A DNA stretch of 64,000 bases from Anniella stebbinsi (Eukaryota > Chordata > Lepidosauria > Squamata > Anniellidae). The translations under genes were made by a program, and so were the position numbers. Positions 44,598 to 56,428 of the stretch are shown here, in pieces. The stretch spans positions 402,107,154 through 402,171,153 of the forward strand of contig JARDYH010000001.1 of NCBI GenBank assembly GCA_029215795.1. The letters run 5' to 3'. A model generated the notes under the pieces. The model was given only the letters and a program-made list of their open reading frames with translations. It did not search any database and was not told the origin of the DNA. Each line of letters starts with the position of its first letter. Positions within the stretch are counted from its first letter, which is position 1.

Positions 44598-44807
44598 GGC
44601 TGGAACCAGCTGCTAACTGGGCAACAGTTCTTATGGTTCTTTAACCAAAATTGGACAGGACAGACATTCAAAGAGTGGAAACCATCAAAGAGAGGACTGT
44701 CCTCTGTGAAAGAGGACACCTGGCTATGCAAGCAGCAACATCACCTCATCTCACATTGCTCTCAATGCATTCCAAGAAGTGTGTGAGAGAAAGGGAAACT
44801 CTAAAGC
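44598..44807. other. Unassigned sequence
   Basis: Nothing recognised. Confidence 0.35.
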
Positions 44808-45116
44808 TAGGCTGACCATATGAAAAGGAGGACAGGGCTCATGTAACTCTAACAGTTGTAGAGAAAAGGGAATTTCAGCCAGTGTCATTTGTATGCAATT
44901 AGTTCCTGGTGATATTCCCTCTTCATCACAACAGTTAAAGGTGCAGGCACTATACCGGAGTGACCATATACAAAAGAAGGCAGGGCCCCTGCAACTTTAA
45001 CAGTTGTGATGAAGAGGGAATTTCACCAGGAACTAATGACACTGGCTGAAATTCCCTTTTCTCTACAACTGTTAAAGTTACATGAGCCCTGACCTGGATT
45101 TTATCTGGTCACCCTA
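44808..45116. mobile_element. Palindromic MITE (TAGGSTGACCA), copy 2
   Basis: TAGGCTGACCATATGAAAAG at the left and TCTGGTCACCCTA at the right, with the body almost entirely self-complementary (AACAGTTGTAGAGAAAAGGG versus CCCTTTTCTCTACAACTGTT). Flanks show no clear duplication. Same family as 91-3857, 45817-46085 and 58577-58896. Confidence 0.8.
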
Positions 45117-45759
45117 TTTTGGGGGTGGGGGGTTGGTAGTTTGGATTGTCCTCAAGCCTGCTGGCCTGATACTTCCCCTCTCCACCAGGCTGACCCAATG
45201 AACAAGGAAGGGATAAGACACAGGGGATTTTCTCAACCCTAATTACAACTCTTTGGAAGCTCTTCTGTTGGTAGCAGGGTTGTGAGGATAGGGAAGGAAG
45301 CACATGCTTTAACCCTGGTAAAACTGTAAAGGGATATTAACATCCCAAAGACAGGCCTAATGGTGCTGAAGAAGGCTTAATTGCTCCCAGTTGTTCCATA
45401 GCGCTGGAGCCAAGACAATAAATAATAAAAAAATGATGTGACTTGGATAGCAAATATAACTCTGTTTCATTGCCCTTGGATATATTGTGTGAGGGAGGAA
45501 ACATAAAGGGATGAGTTACATCTCCGCACACATGGATGTGTGGATATGCATTGACAACCAGGCACATTTTCTAGCATTTGGGGAGAAAATAAGAAATAGC
45601 CAGGTTTAGTATCTTGCACAAAGATAGAACTCTCTACTTCTTATTTATCATCTTATGACTGACCCAGGTAGTCCCTACAAGAGGGGATGGATGTAAGGAA
45701 GGGATCCAGACAGTTTGGTACCATCTGGCTCTGGCAAAAGGAATGAACTGGAGGGAGAC
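45117..45759. other. Unassigned sequence
   Basis: Nothing recognised. Confidence 0.35.
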
Positions 45760-46142
45760 TATACACAGCATCTAAAGAAGCCTCATAGTCATAGGGCAGA
45801 ATTGCTCAGGCAAGGCTACGTTGACCATAAGGAAAGGAGGACAGGGTTCCTGTATCTTTAACAGTTGCATTGAAAGGGGAGTTTCAGCAGGTGTCATTTG
45901 TGTGCATGCAGCACCTGGTGGAATTCCCTCTTCATCACAACAGTTAAAGCTCCCGCAGCTTTAATTGTTGTGATGAAGAGGGAATTTCACCAGGTGCTGC
46001 ATGCACACAAATGACACCTGCTGCTTTCTCTATGCAACTGTTAAAGATACAGGAGCCCTGTCCTCCTTTTCACATGGTCACCCTAGCCTGGCCTGACCAA
46101 TTCTGGCCTATAGCTATGAGGCTTCTTTAGATGCTGTGTATA
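45760..46142. repeat. Outer palindrome hosting a MITE
   Basis: TATACACAGCATCTAAAGAA at 45760 mirrors TTCTTTAGATGCTGTGTATA ending at 46142, and the pairing continues inwards to CAGAATTG/CAATTCTG. The MITE at 45817-46085 occupies the centre, so one inverted-repeat element has inserted into another. Confidence 0.75.
45817..46085. mobile_element. Palindromic MITE (TAGGSTGACCA), copy 3, nested
   Basis: Starts TACGTTGACCATAAGGAAAG and ends ACATGGTCACCCTA. The body mirrors itself around TTAAAGCTCCCGCAGCTTTA. Inserted at the centre of the outer palindrome 45760-46142. Confidence 0.8.
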
Positions 46143-47544
46143 TTTCCTTGCAAACTTTGGTGATGTGCAAATGTTGAAATATAACTGAGTTTCAGTTTGT
46201 GGTTTGGCTCTGGGAATACCGCTGCCTTTGCACGACTGTCACTTCCCAACTTTTCCCTATCAATCTGCAAAATGTTGGAATAAACTTTTCTTTCAGCAAG
46301 GATACCAGCTGCTTCCCTTTCAGCCTCCTCTACATGGGACTGGATGTTTCTGAAGCTGGAAAGATGGATCTGAACACACCACTCAGTGCAGGTGGGAGCC
46401 AAAGGATTGGATAATGAAGGCAGAATTCAACTCTGAAGTAGACCATGAGGTTGAAGACTGGGGAAGCACAATTTGAAATGCTCCCCTGCTTAAAAAAAAA
46501 CCCTCTAAGCAAGAAGAAAACTAGCACAATGGGATGCATTTCTCCTTGTGTGCTGGTTCATGTCTTTCTCAGCTCTGCCCTTCCATCAGTTCCACATCTC
46601 TTGGAAAGTCCTGGGCTGTCCAAATGGGCAATGCTTCGTGAAACACGTCAACGTCCATTCCACCTAAGCAGAATATGTGCATATTGTTAAGTAATAATGG
46701 GAGGAGCCTTCACATACTTCTTGAAATCCTCTTCTGCCACCTTATTTTTGTTTCTCACCAATGAAATACCCATTGGGGTGTGCAGAAGGCTGAAGGATAA
46801 TAAAAAAAATGCTTTGGTGCTTCCAACAATTATTTAACAAGCTCTGCCTGCCCCAGTATTATTTCCGCAATACGTTTCCCTTCATTACTTCCACCTTAGG
46901 CAGACTGATTTTAATCAGATCTGCTAACATCCTTTAAAGAATAGTTTTCTCTTCCTGTCGCCCCTTCCCTCTTTCCTGCTCTTTGATCAAACTCAGATTA
47001 AGGTTACTTGCATATGCCAACATCCTCAGGAAGCACCTTGTCAGTAACTCCCTGGTGCTTTTCCTGTCGTTCCACAGCCTGGATCAGCTTGACCTAACTG
47101 GCACCATTAACTATCATGCAACATATTTTGCAGAGTACAATCCCAGTCAGAGGAGTGAGACCATGCCAGTAGACTGTGCCAAGAAACCCCCTGTCTCCTG
47201 TGAAATGTAGTTTTGGCTACTGCAGCTTTTTCACTACCTGGTAAAAGCCAGGCCAAGCAACCCATTGGTTTCTAAACTTGAATGCAGACCTGGATTCAGG
47301 TGTGTGTGTGTTTAATTTTCTTCACTCCTAAACTACAGAGATCAATTGCTGGACTGGACAGAAGACACAGCTTTACTGACCAAGACAAATCAGGGAGCTG
47401 GGTTCTTAGTATTTATATCAGGCTTGGCCAATCAAGGGAAATGTTACTATCATCATATATACTAGTAGCCAATTCAAATGTTTGCATATTGGTCCTATGT
47501 AGCTGAAACAGCATCATCTATGCTCAAGAAGGTGCATGCTAGAG
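46143..47544. other. Unassigned sequence
   Basis: About 1.4 kb without recognisable genes or element ends. Confidence 0.4.
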
Positions 47545-47936
47545 ATGTAGGTGGAATTCATCTCAGTTCATTTTGAATCAGGCTTAATCTATTTCACATC
47601 ATCCAGATAAACATGATTTACGAGCTTGCAATGTCATTTGCGGACCCGCTCAAAAATGCATTTGACATTTGACATGCATACATTTGAAAAATGCAAATGA
47701 AAAACTGTGTACACAAATGCACTTTAATCAACGGGAGAAGAATGCGTACATCTTAAAGATGTACACAACTTATGTGTGCATTTGGAAAACGGGCAGGAAA
47801 ATATGCATAGATTATCATGTGAAGGGGGAAAAACCCAAAGTTTTCACTCTTATATGGACTTCACTTGGAACAAGCTTCGAGGTGGGATTTGGGGGATTTC
47901 AGAAAGGGTGGATTTTGCTGATTCACACCTCCCTTG
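47545..47936. repeat. Degenerate hAT-like MITE
   Basis: Begins TAGAGATGTAGGTGGAATTC and ends GATTCACACCTCCCT. Interior shares ATGCATACATTTG and TGTACACAA-type words with 37499-37870 and 41446-41801. Flanks give no firm duplication. Confidence 0.45.
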
Positions 47937-48959
47937 CTTGGGGAGGGAATCCCAATGTTTGCAGAAGCATAGAAATCTTTATTTTAAAATATCTTAAGAT
48001 GGCCAAAGAAAATTCCCCCCAAACAGCTGAATGAAGCAATGGAATACTGACTGACTGTTGGAGGGGGGATATGTAAAACCAGAAAGAAAGGAAAAGTGGA
48101 ACGGAATATCTTGGAAGTAGGTGAGATTACAGCCAGCCAGTCATGAATAGGGCGACCCCATATAAGGATGGGGAAATCCACAATGAATTCAAATGATCTC
48201 AGATTGACACACACACACACACAGGGGTTTTTTTTTAATGCAAAATCCACATGACCCGCAAAAAAGCCAGGCTGCTGTAGGATCCAGAGGTCAGATTCAT
48301 AGAACTCTGAACTCTTTTGAATTTGTTGCAGATTCCTCCACCATCCCTGGTTACCCCTCTTGGGGTTGTTGAGAATTTACAGCAGCTCAGGCTAATAATG
48401 TGCTAGAATGTATGGAAGTCTTATCTACATATGCACACGGGGATTCAAAGCGACGTGTCTTCCATCCATCATAGACTACTATTGACCCCTGCTAGTTATA
48501 GCTGCATGGCTGATCTGCCCATAACAGACTTTGATAATGCTCTAAAGGAAGGAAGAAAAATGTTGGTTGACATTTTATTAGTATTAAGGGAAATTTCTCT
48601 CTGATATATGAGTTATATACTGGCAGATTAGTCCCGCCATTGAATTGTAAAGGTTTACCAGTACTTCTTATTAAAGAATATATCATGGAAAGGTCTTTGC
48701 ATGAAGGACTGTGTGAAATCTGATTCTGCCATAAATACATTTGACGCTTGTAAAATGAGTTATTCCAATCAGAGCATTAATGGGAAGGGATGACCAGCAA
48801 AGTATGTGCTCCAGTCTGAAATAGAAAGCTGCCCTGTAGCTTGCAGATTTGAAAGTCCCAGCAGGATAGCTGCCTAAATGCTTTTGCAATTTTGATTCGG
48901 CATACAGTGGATTCAGAAAAAAACATTTTAAGATGGCGAGTATGGCTCAGGTACGTCAC
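47937..48959. other. Unassigned sequence
   Basis: Nothing recognised except a (CA)n run at 48208-48223. Confidence 0.4.
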
Positions 48960-49530
48960 TGTCATGTTTCCCAAAACCTCCTGCCTTATTGGGAGACAAT
49001 AAACATGTCTGCCATGTAATCCACAAAGCTTTATGCAGGCAATAAATGTCTCTTCCCACCTGAAGGGACTCTAATTTTCTAGGAACTTTTCTCTGGGCAA
49101 GATTATGCAAACTAAGCAAGGCAATTGCCCTTTCAAGAAAAGGGAAAGTCCTTTTCCCAGAATGCTTTAAGTTCAAGGAGACTGGTTCTGAAGGAGCCTT
49201 TGGCAAGAAGCTAGCCAGGCTGATCTTCTCTTGCCTTCTTTTAACCCCGTCCATTTGAGTCTGCGGCGAACTCTAGGATCAGTTAACTTTGAAGTGCCCT
49301 CTGCTTCTGAAGAATGATTTCCCATAGATTGTATGTTGTTATCGATTTCAGTGATAAGGTCTAGTGAAGGTTCACCCCCAGGTGGTGAAGAGCCCGTGAG
49401 AATCACCTCCCCCACTTCACTTGTAGGCCAGAACGTTTCTGGCGCTGTCTCTTCTGCTTCAGAATCTGATTCCAATTGATTTCCAGAAACTCCTTCCTCC
49501 AGCCTAAGAGGAGCAGGCCTAGTCATGACA
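48960..49530 (-). repeat. Solo-LTR-like or fossil retroelement fragment
   Basis: Ends are inverted (TGTCATG at 48960, CATGACA ending 49530), as for an LTR with TG...CA termini. On the minus strand it has a conserved-looking 130-codon frame (start 49565, Glu/Ser-rich, with LESDSEAEE), a type of block I believe is dispersed in squamates. Flanks share only CAC, so the duplication is not established. It could also be a DNA element remnant. No intact retroviral gene is present. Confidence 0.4.
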
Positions 49531-51999
49531 CACAAGACATGTGGGCAGATCAGAATAACGTGCATGCAAAGTCAACACTAGGGATGCAGAGAAATTCACA
49601 ATAGTTTCAAATCGGTCCAGATTTCTATGAATCCAACCTGTGGATTCCACAGAGAACTGGCTCTTTTTGATTTACATAGACTTGCAAGTTGGTTATTTAC
49701 TTTGGGGGAGAATTTGCACATGTGTGCATTAATGTAAATGTGCCTTTGCAAAAGAATGAAATTCTCATATGAAAAATCAGATTCGGTCAATGAGCGTTCC
49801 ATGGAATGAAAAACGCCTGGCAATCTGCAAAATACAGGTAGAACAGACTTTTTAAAATTCATTTAAAATGAAAAAAGAAACAAAAGAACCAGGCAAAATT
49901 TTCTCCTGTCCTTAGTATCAACCCACAATATTTCAATGGAATCTGTTAAAGAGCAGCAATGCTAGAAAATGGGGTCAACCAACGGAATAGACGGGCAGTA
50001 TATTCTGGATGGCATTTCTAACACAAAGGGAGAGGACTCTAACATAGCGGCAATGCAGAGAGAAATGGGGGTAGACCACCAGAGCAAGGGGTGGCTAACC
50101 TTCAAATATTTATCTTCCTGACAGCCCTATGGAAACCGAGCCAAAAAAAGCATTAATAAGGAACGAGCCAATACTGCATTACTCATTAATAAAGAACTAA
50201 TTCAATACTGCAAAGTGCAAGAAGGTGAACAAAAGGAAGAGAACTAATTTTGAAAGAAGCTTTGAATGGGAATTATTTGTGCCAGACAACTGGAATCATT
50301 CTTTAAAAATGTAGTAGCTTCTGGTGCTACCAGAATTTATGAGAGCCATCAGAATTCAAGACTGTGATCAACTTTATCATCCATTACTCAGCACCACATT
50401 TGTTTGTTGCAGGAAAATTTGAGTAATTTGGTGCCATCTGAGGATGCAATGACTGTTAGAAATGTGAAGGGTTTCCTTTAGCACGTGCTCAGTGCTTGCA
50501 CCTGGAATACTGGGGGAGGGGATGTTGGGGCCCTGGGGCAGCAGCAGGGTCAGTTGGAATGGGGGTGGATCCCTGGTCCCACACAGCATGCTCCCATTAG
50601 AATTTTGCCAGTCCTGCTGTCAATGCCTGCACAATTCAGATGGCGATCCCGGCAAAAATAGACATGTGGATTGGGAATTTTGCTCAGCGCTGCCACTGAG
50701 CAGGCACTGGGGAGGGGTACATTCCAATGGAGGTGGCACTGATCGGAGCTCCAGGCATGTCTCCTCTAATGTAAGTCAGACGTGAGCTGGTGATTCACCA
50801 GCTCACGTCCAAATTACGTTAGAGGCGACAACGTCAAAGTGTTCAGAAGCTGCAGATCATCTGCTTCCTTCCATAGCAATTCCACTCATAGTGTGCCTTT
50901 CTTAGCAAATGCATCTAGAAAAGCAGGGCTTGAGAATGAAGGCCTCCTCTTTGCCTGACATTAACAGCAAATCCTTCACGTCGTGTGAAATATTTCACCA
51001 AACTGACTCGCTGTGGTTCCAGAGCTGCCTTCACTGGAAACCTCCACAGCCAGCTCCTCCAGTAGCCCAGTTTAGAGCAGCTGCCCATTAAGCAAATATC
51101 ACAAAGCTAGAGAGCCCCTGAGGAGAGTTAACAGCTTCAGGTGCTGTCACCATTGGTAGGTTACCCAGGAGTAAACCTGCAGTGTCAAGGGACTCTGTTT
51201 GCTTGCTTCCTTTCACGTTGGCTACCCAACTTTTGCAGTATGTTAGCAGTTTTCAAAATGACTATTTTCTGATGTCCCCCCCCCCCCCCGCCCACAGGTG
51301 ATACATTTCCCCACTGGAGCCTGCACATAAGAGAAGCTGCCTCAGCACCTCTGAGCATGTAATCATCACCCTCTGACTTTCAGCTCTATACTCTTCTGAT
51401 ATTTCTTCCTTTCTTTTTTAGCAGCGCTCTGCTTTTGGAAAGCGATGTAGAAAGAAATTTCTTCTTTTGTGCAGTTCAGCCCTTGTGTTTAATTGCTAGG
51501 GTTGGGCTGGATTTCCATATAGCCTCCGACAGGAGGAAGTGCAGCAACCACAGGGAAGAAGTCTCTGCGGCATCTGGCAGATGGACCATCCCCTGCCAAT
51601 GTCATGCTAGAATTTGGGCTGTCTGAGGATACTGGGTGGTTGAGGACAAACCAAATTGAGTTTTTCTTCACACAACACGCAATCCATTTGTGAGTTTCAC
51701 AGTGACAAAAAAAAAATTGGTGCTGGCCACTGGGTTAGATTGCTTTCATAAAGGGTGTTGGATCCATGGGACAAATACAGACCCCTGGAGGGGGGCATAT
51801 ATGGCCCACATGGGGTCCCAACACTCTGAGATTCCCCCAAAGGCTTCACTCCCTTCCCCGCCACTGATATGCAGCCCCCAGGAACTTTGTCAAAATAGAA
51901 TGTAGCCCTTTAAATGAAAGATGTTTGAAAATCCTGCTTTAAAAGAAGATTAGACAAATTCACCAAGGACAAGTTTATCAATGCCTATCAGCCATATTT
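49531..51999. other. Mostly unassigned sequence
   Basis: TAGGGATGCAGAGAAATTCA at 49580 resembles a short hAT-type left end, but the right end is not found. The rest, to 52 kb, shows no genes; C-rich run at 51279-51290. Confidence 0.4.
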
Positions 52000-52420
52000 T
52001 CATTTATCTTATTTAATATTGCTTTTTCCTCCTAACAAGGGCCCCCAGTGCAGTTTACAAAATGGAACCAAACCAAACACCATCAAATAACAAAACAGAA
52101 AATAAAGTTAAGTCCTTAAAATCAAAAGGAGCAGAGTAAAAACCTTCTGTCGTGTATTGAAATCCCTTTAAAAAAGAGTGGAATGAAAATGTTTTCACTG
52201 CCCACTTCAAGGCACCAGGGCTGGGACTAGTCCACCACCTTTGGGAGAGAATTCCATAGCCAGGGTGCTGCCACCAAAAAGACTCTGTCTTGAGCTCGAG
52301 CTCCCACCAAGCAAACTCTGTTTGGTCATGGGATATATAACAGAGTCCCTGAAGATGATCTTAGCCTGTGGGCAGGTTCATCTGGGAGGAGGTGGTTACT
52401 TTGGACCTAGCAATGTTGGC
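52000..52420 (-). repeat. L2-like LINE 3' end, antisense
   Basis: CTCCTAACAAGGGCCCCCAG followed by TGCAGTTTACAAAATGGAAC, then AGAATTCCATAGCCAGGGTG and CTGCCACC are the complement of the L2-like 3' end and C-terminal coding block. Confidence 0.55.
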
Positions 52421-52499
52421 TAGATGAGATGTTTAGAGATAGTATGCCACAGAATTCCAGTTGTTAGGAAAAACCCCAGAGGGGAACCCTATTAATACC

Positions 52500-52869
52500 G
52501 TACTTCTGGACTTGCAGAGAAGGCTGGTTTATACTGATCAAATCGTTGCTCCATGTCTGTCTACATCAACCTTCCCCTTCTCTCTCAATGTTTTGGACCA
52601 ACTCCCGTCAGTCCCTGCCAGCATGGCCAATGGTCAGGAATTTTGGGATTTGTAGTCCAAAACAACAGGAAGCGACAACTGTTACCCAGAGGACCTTCTC
52701 TTCTGCCGCTCCCAGACTGTGGAATGGCCTGCCGGAAGAGATTCGTCAACTTAACAGTCTCTCTGACTTTAAGAAAGCCATAAAGACTGATCTCTTCCGG
52801 CAGGCCTACTGAGTTGAATTTTAAGTGGCATTGTTATTTTAATAATGTGTTAGTTTCATCTGTTTTTAA
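52500..52869 (+). repeat. L2-like LINE 3' part, split by a hAT element
   Basis: 52680-52805 encodes QRTFSSAAPRLWNGLPEEIR and DFKKAIKTDLF, the conserved L2/CR1 C-terminal block. It stops at GTTTTTAA where the hAT element is inserted and resumes at 54914. Confidence 0.75.
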
Positions 52870-54913
52870 TAGGGATGTGCACTGGATCGGACCCGATCCA
52901 CGATCCGAGTCCGGTCCAGTGGGAAATCGGATAAATTATCCGATTTCCGATCCCGCAGCTGGATCGGCCGATCCAATCCGAACCGGTCCGAAAAAGCTCC
53001 GAACCGGTTCGGTGGATCGGCGGATCGGCGGGCGCCCACTGGCGCCCACCGCCGCTTCCATTGGCGGGCGCCAGCGGGCGCCCGCCGATGAAAGTGGACA
53101 GCGGGGGGGGGGAGGAGGGGGGCACTTACCTTCTCGGCCCGGTGGCTCCCGTCCGGCGCCGGCGCCTACTACTACTAGCAGGCTCCGCGGCCTGCTCTAG
53201 GGTGGCGCGCCGGGTGATGTCATCACCCGGCGCGCTACTCTAGAGCAGGCCGCGGAGCCTGCTGGTAGTAGTAGGCGCCGGCGCCGGACGGGAGCCACCG
53301 GGCCGGGAAGGTAAGGAGGGGGTGCGTGGAGGGGAGGAGGGGGCGCGCGGAGGGGGGAGGGGGGCCCTTACCTTTCCGGCCCGGCGGCTCCCGTCCGGCG
53401 CCGGCGCCTACTACTCCCAGCAGGCTCCGCGGCCTGCTCTAGGATGGCGCGCCGGGTGATGTCATCACCCGGCGCGCTACTCTAGAGCAGGCCGCGGAGC
53501 CTGCTGGAAGTAGTAGGCGCCGGCGCCGGACGGGAGCCGCCGGGCCGGAAAGGTAAGGAGGGGGTGCGTGGAGGGGAGGAGGGGGCGCGCGGAGGGGGGA
53601 GGGGGGCCCTTACCTGCCCGGCCCGGCGGCTCCCGTCCGGCGCCTGCGCCTACTACTCCCAGCAGGCTCCGCGGCCTGCTCTAGGATGGCGCGCCGGGTG
53701 ATGTCATCACCCGGCGCGCTACTCTAGAGCAGGCCGCGGAGCCTGCTGGAAGTAGTAGGCGCCGGACGGGAGCCGCCGGGCCGGAAAGGTAAGGAGGGGG
53801 TGCGTGGAGGGGAGGAGGGGGCGCGCGGAGGGGGGAGGGGGGCCCTTACCTTTCCGGCCCGGCGGCTCCCGTCCGGCGCCGGCGCCTACTACTCCCAGCA
53901 GGCTCCGCGGCCTGCTCTAGGATGGCGCGCCGGGTGATGTCATCACCCGGCGCGCTACTCTAGAGTAGGCCGCGGAGCCTGCTGGAAGTAGTAGGCGCCG
54001 GCGCCGGACGGGAGCCGCCGGGCCGGAAAGGTAAGGAGGGGGTGCGTGGAGGGGAGGAGGGGGCGCGCGGAGGGGGGAGGGGGGCCCTTACCTTTCCGGC
54101 CCGGCGGCTCCCGTCCGGCGCCGGCGCCTACTACTCCCAGCAGGCTCCGCGGCCTGCTCTAGGATGGCGCGCCGGGTGATGTCATCACCCGGCGCGCTAC
54201 TCTAGAGTAGGCCGCGGAGCCTGCTGGAAGTAGTAGGCGCCGGCGCCGGACGGGAGCCGCCGGGCCGGAAAGGTAAGGAGGGGGTGCGTGGAGGGGAGGA
54301 GGGGGCACGCGGAGGGGGGAGGGGGGAGGGGGGCCCTTACCTGCCCGGCCCGGCGGCTCCCGTCCGGCGCCGGCGCCTACTACTACCAGCAGGCTCCGCG
54401 GCCTGCTCCAGGGTGGCGCGCCGGGTGATGTCATCACCCGGCGCGCTACTCGAGAGTAGGCCGCGGAGCCCGCTGGTAGTAGCCGCCGGCGCCGGACGGG
54501 CCGAGAAGGTAAGTGGCGGGGAAGGGGGCTTACCCCCCCCCGGAGCCGTCCGCTTCTATCCGCTGGCGCCCGCGGGCGCCAGCGGATGGAAGCGGGCGGC
54601 CCCAGGGGGGGTAGGGAGCGCGGGGGAGGGGGTTTACCTGCCGGGGCCGTCCACAGCGGACGGCCCCGGGGGGGGGGAGGGAGTTAGGCCCCCCCTTACC
54701 CACCCGCCGCCATTTTTTCCTCATAGACTTGCATTGCAATGCAAGTCTATGGGGAAAAAAATGGCGGCCGATCCAAAAATTTACGATTTTTGGGTCGGGA
54801 TCGGACTCGATCCGGTCCGGGGGGCCTCCGATTTTGTCCGAACCGGTCCGGGACAAAATTGGAGGTCCCGATCCGGGTCCCGATCCGATCCGGGGGGTCC
54901 GTGCACACCCCTA
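52870..54913. mobile_element. Modular hAT-like transposon, 2.04 kb, six palindromic modules
   Basis: Starts TAGGGATGTGCACTGGATCG and ends CCGTGCACACCCCTA. The perfect 8-bp duplication GTTTTTAA (52862-52869, 54914-54921) fits nTnnnnAn. Modules are centred near 53219, 53461, 53703, 53939, 54181 and 54430. The B end carries the hairpin (54723-54752) between inverted YY1-like sites, as at 37 kb. Longest of the three modular copies. No coding capacity; the long Arg/Pro/Gly-rich frames come from GC-rich repeat. Confidence 0.9.
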
Positions 54914-55002
54914 GTTTTTAATCAGTTTTATGTTTTTTATACCATTTTGTATTGAATGTTGTTCCCCGCCTCGATCCAGAGGGAGAGGCAGGTAAGAAAT
55001 AA

Positions 55003-55003
<1 letters not shown>
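54914..55003 (+). repeat. L2-like LINE tail after the hAT insertion
   Basis: Ends with GTTCCCCGCCTCGATCCAGA, GGGAGAGGCAGGTAAGAAAT and AAATTATTATT, a typical L2-like 3' end running into the following microsatellite. Confidence 0.7.

Positions 55004-55052
<49 letters not shown>
55004..55052. repeat. (ATT)n microsatellite
   Basis: ATT run of about 48 bp. Confidence 0.95.
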
Positions 55053-55275
55053 GGCTCTTCCACACTGTCTGGCAGCAGGTCTCCAGGGGTTTCAAGCCAG
55101 TGGTGTTCCCATGGAGATGACAGGTATCGAACGTGGGACCTTTTCCGTGCAAAGTACATGCTTTGTCACTTGAGCTATGACCCCTGAAGGCACCTGTCTG
55201 GTTTATACAGGAAGCAGGATGCACTAGATTAGATGGACCTGTGGTCTGACCCAGCAGGGCTCTTCTTATACACTT
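55053..55275. repeat. tRNA-SINE, rearranged
   Basis: 55053-55185 is the complement of a tRNA-derived head (AGCTCAAGTGACAAAGCATG with the B box GTTCGATACC); 55190-55270 is the sense 3' part (ATTAGATGGACCTGTGGTCT, GACCCAGCAGGGCTCTTCTT). Two SINE pieces in opposite orientation are joined here. Confidence 0.65.
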
Positions 55276-56382
55276 AACATTATACATTCTCATATTCACT
55301 TTCAGGCAATCACACCCATTAAACCTAATGTGGGAGGTAGTTTTCAGAGATTACTATTTTTGAAAGGGGGAGAGATGAAGCAACCTCTCAGGTATCAGAT
55401 AGCTATTTGTAACTTTTAAATTAGATTTACCTTTGCAGGAGGGGAGGCACTTTTCCTTTGCACTTAATTTGGAAATCAATAGATGAATTACCTAGAAGAA
55501 TAGTGATGTTATTTCACCCAATAAAGGGATTAAACAGAGCCCATGAAAGCTGAAGAGACCTCGTTTTGCTTATCTAGAAGCCAGGTAAGAATAAACATAA
55601 TTAACCTGAGTAGTTTTGCCAGGGAGAGGGAGGGATTGCCTGAGGTATCAAAAGCATTGCTGTGACTCAAAGAACTTACTGAACACTTCTCAGCTAATGA
55701 GTTTGCCACAGTACTTGAGAAACACTCTACAAATAAAAGATGTTGTTAGTGGAAAGGTTTTTAGCTTCTTCTTGGTTTGTTTTTCAAAATCAAGATTTGT
55801 TCAATGCTGTTCTCTCTGCAGTGTTAGAATCTGCACAGCAAGACAAATCTGTTATTGTTAGAGCACAATCCTAATGTATTGCCATCCGGTAGATGGAAGT
55901 GTCCAACTTTGGAGTCTTCCAAGAAATCTATGCCCAGCTGAGTTACTGCCATCAGGACAGGAGGAATGAGGGATGCAATTTTGCCTCCAGTTCCTCCTCA
56001 AACAACAACAACAACAACAACAACAACACATCTCTCTTGCCAGTGGTGGGCAAGGATGGTTGCCAGAGAGGCCGTAGAATCATTTAGATCTCAGAATCTC
56101 TTCTCCTTTTCCTTCCCAGCCCACTGCAATTCCCTCTTCATAACCTCTATTAGGTCATCCAAGGTCCCTGTTGCACCCTTAGAAAGCACCCACCAAGTTC
56201 TTTCTGTGGTAGGTGTTATGGGGTGCAGGGAGGGATCCGATGTCAGATTCCCCCTCCCAAGGTTGTATGAGTGTCTACGGCTTTAGGAGAGGAAATCCAA
56301 AATATCCTATGGCCCTTGAGATGGTCTCCCTGGGACCATAATATGTCTCTGCCATGACTTTTCTTATTCTGTGATCTATGTA

Positions 56383-56428
<46 letters not shown>

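Noticed and set aside
55053..55185. Functional tRNA gene (also 22461 and 60060)
   Set aside because: A- and B-box-like motifs are present, but sequence and context are those of SINEs, without a foldable intact tRNA.
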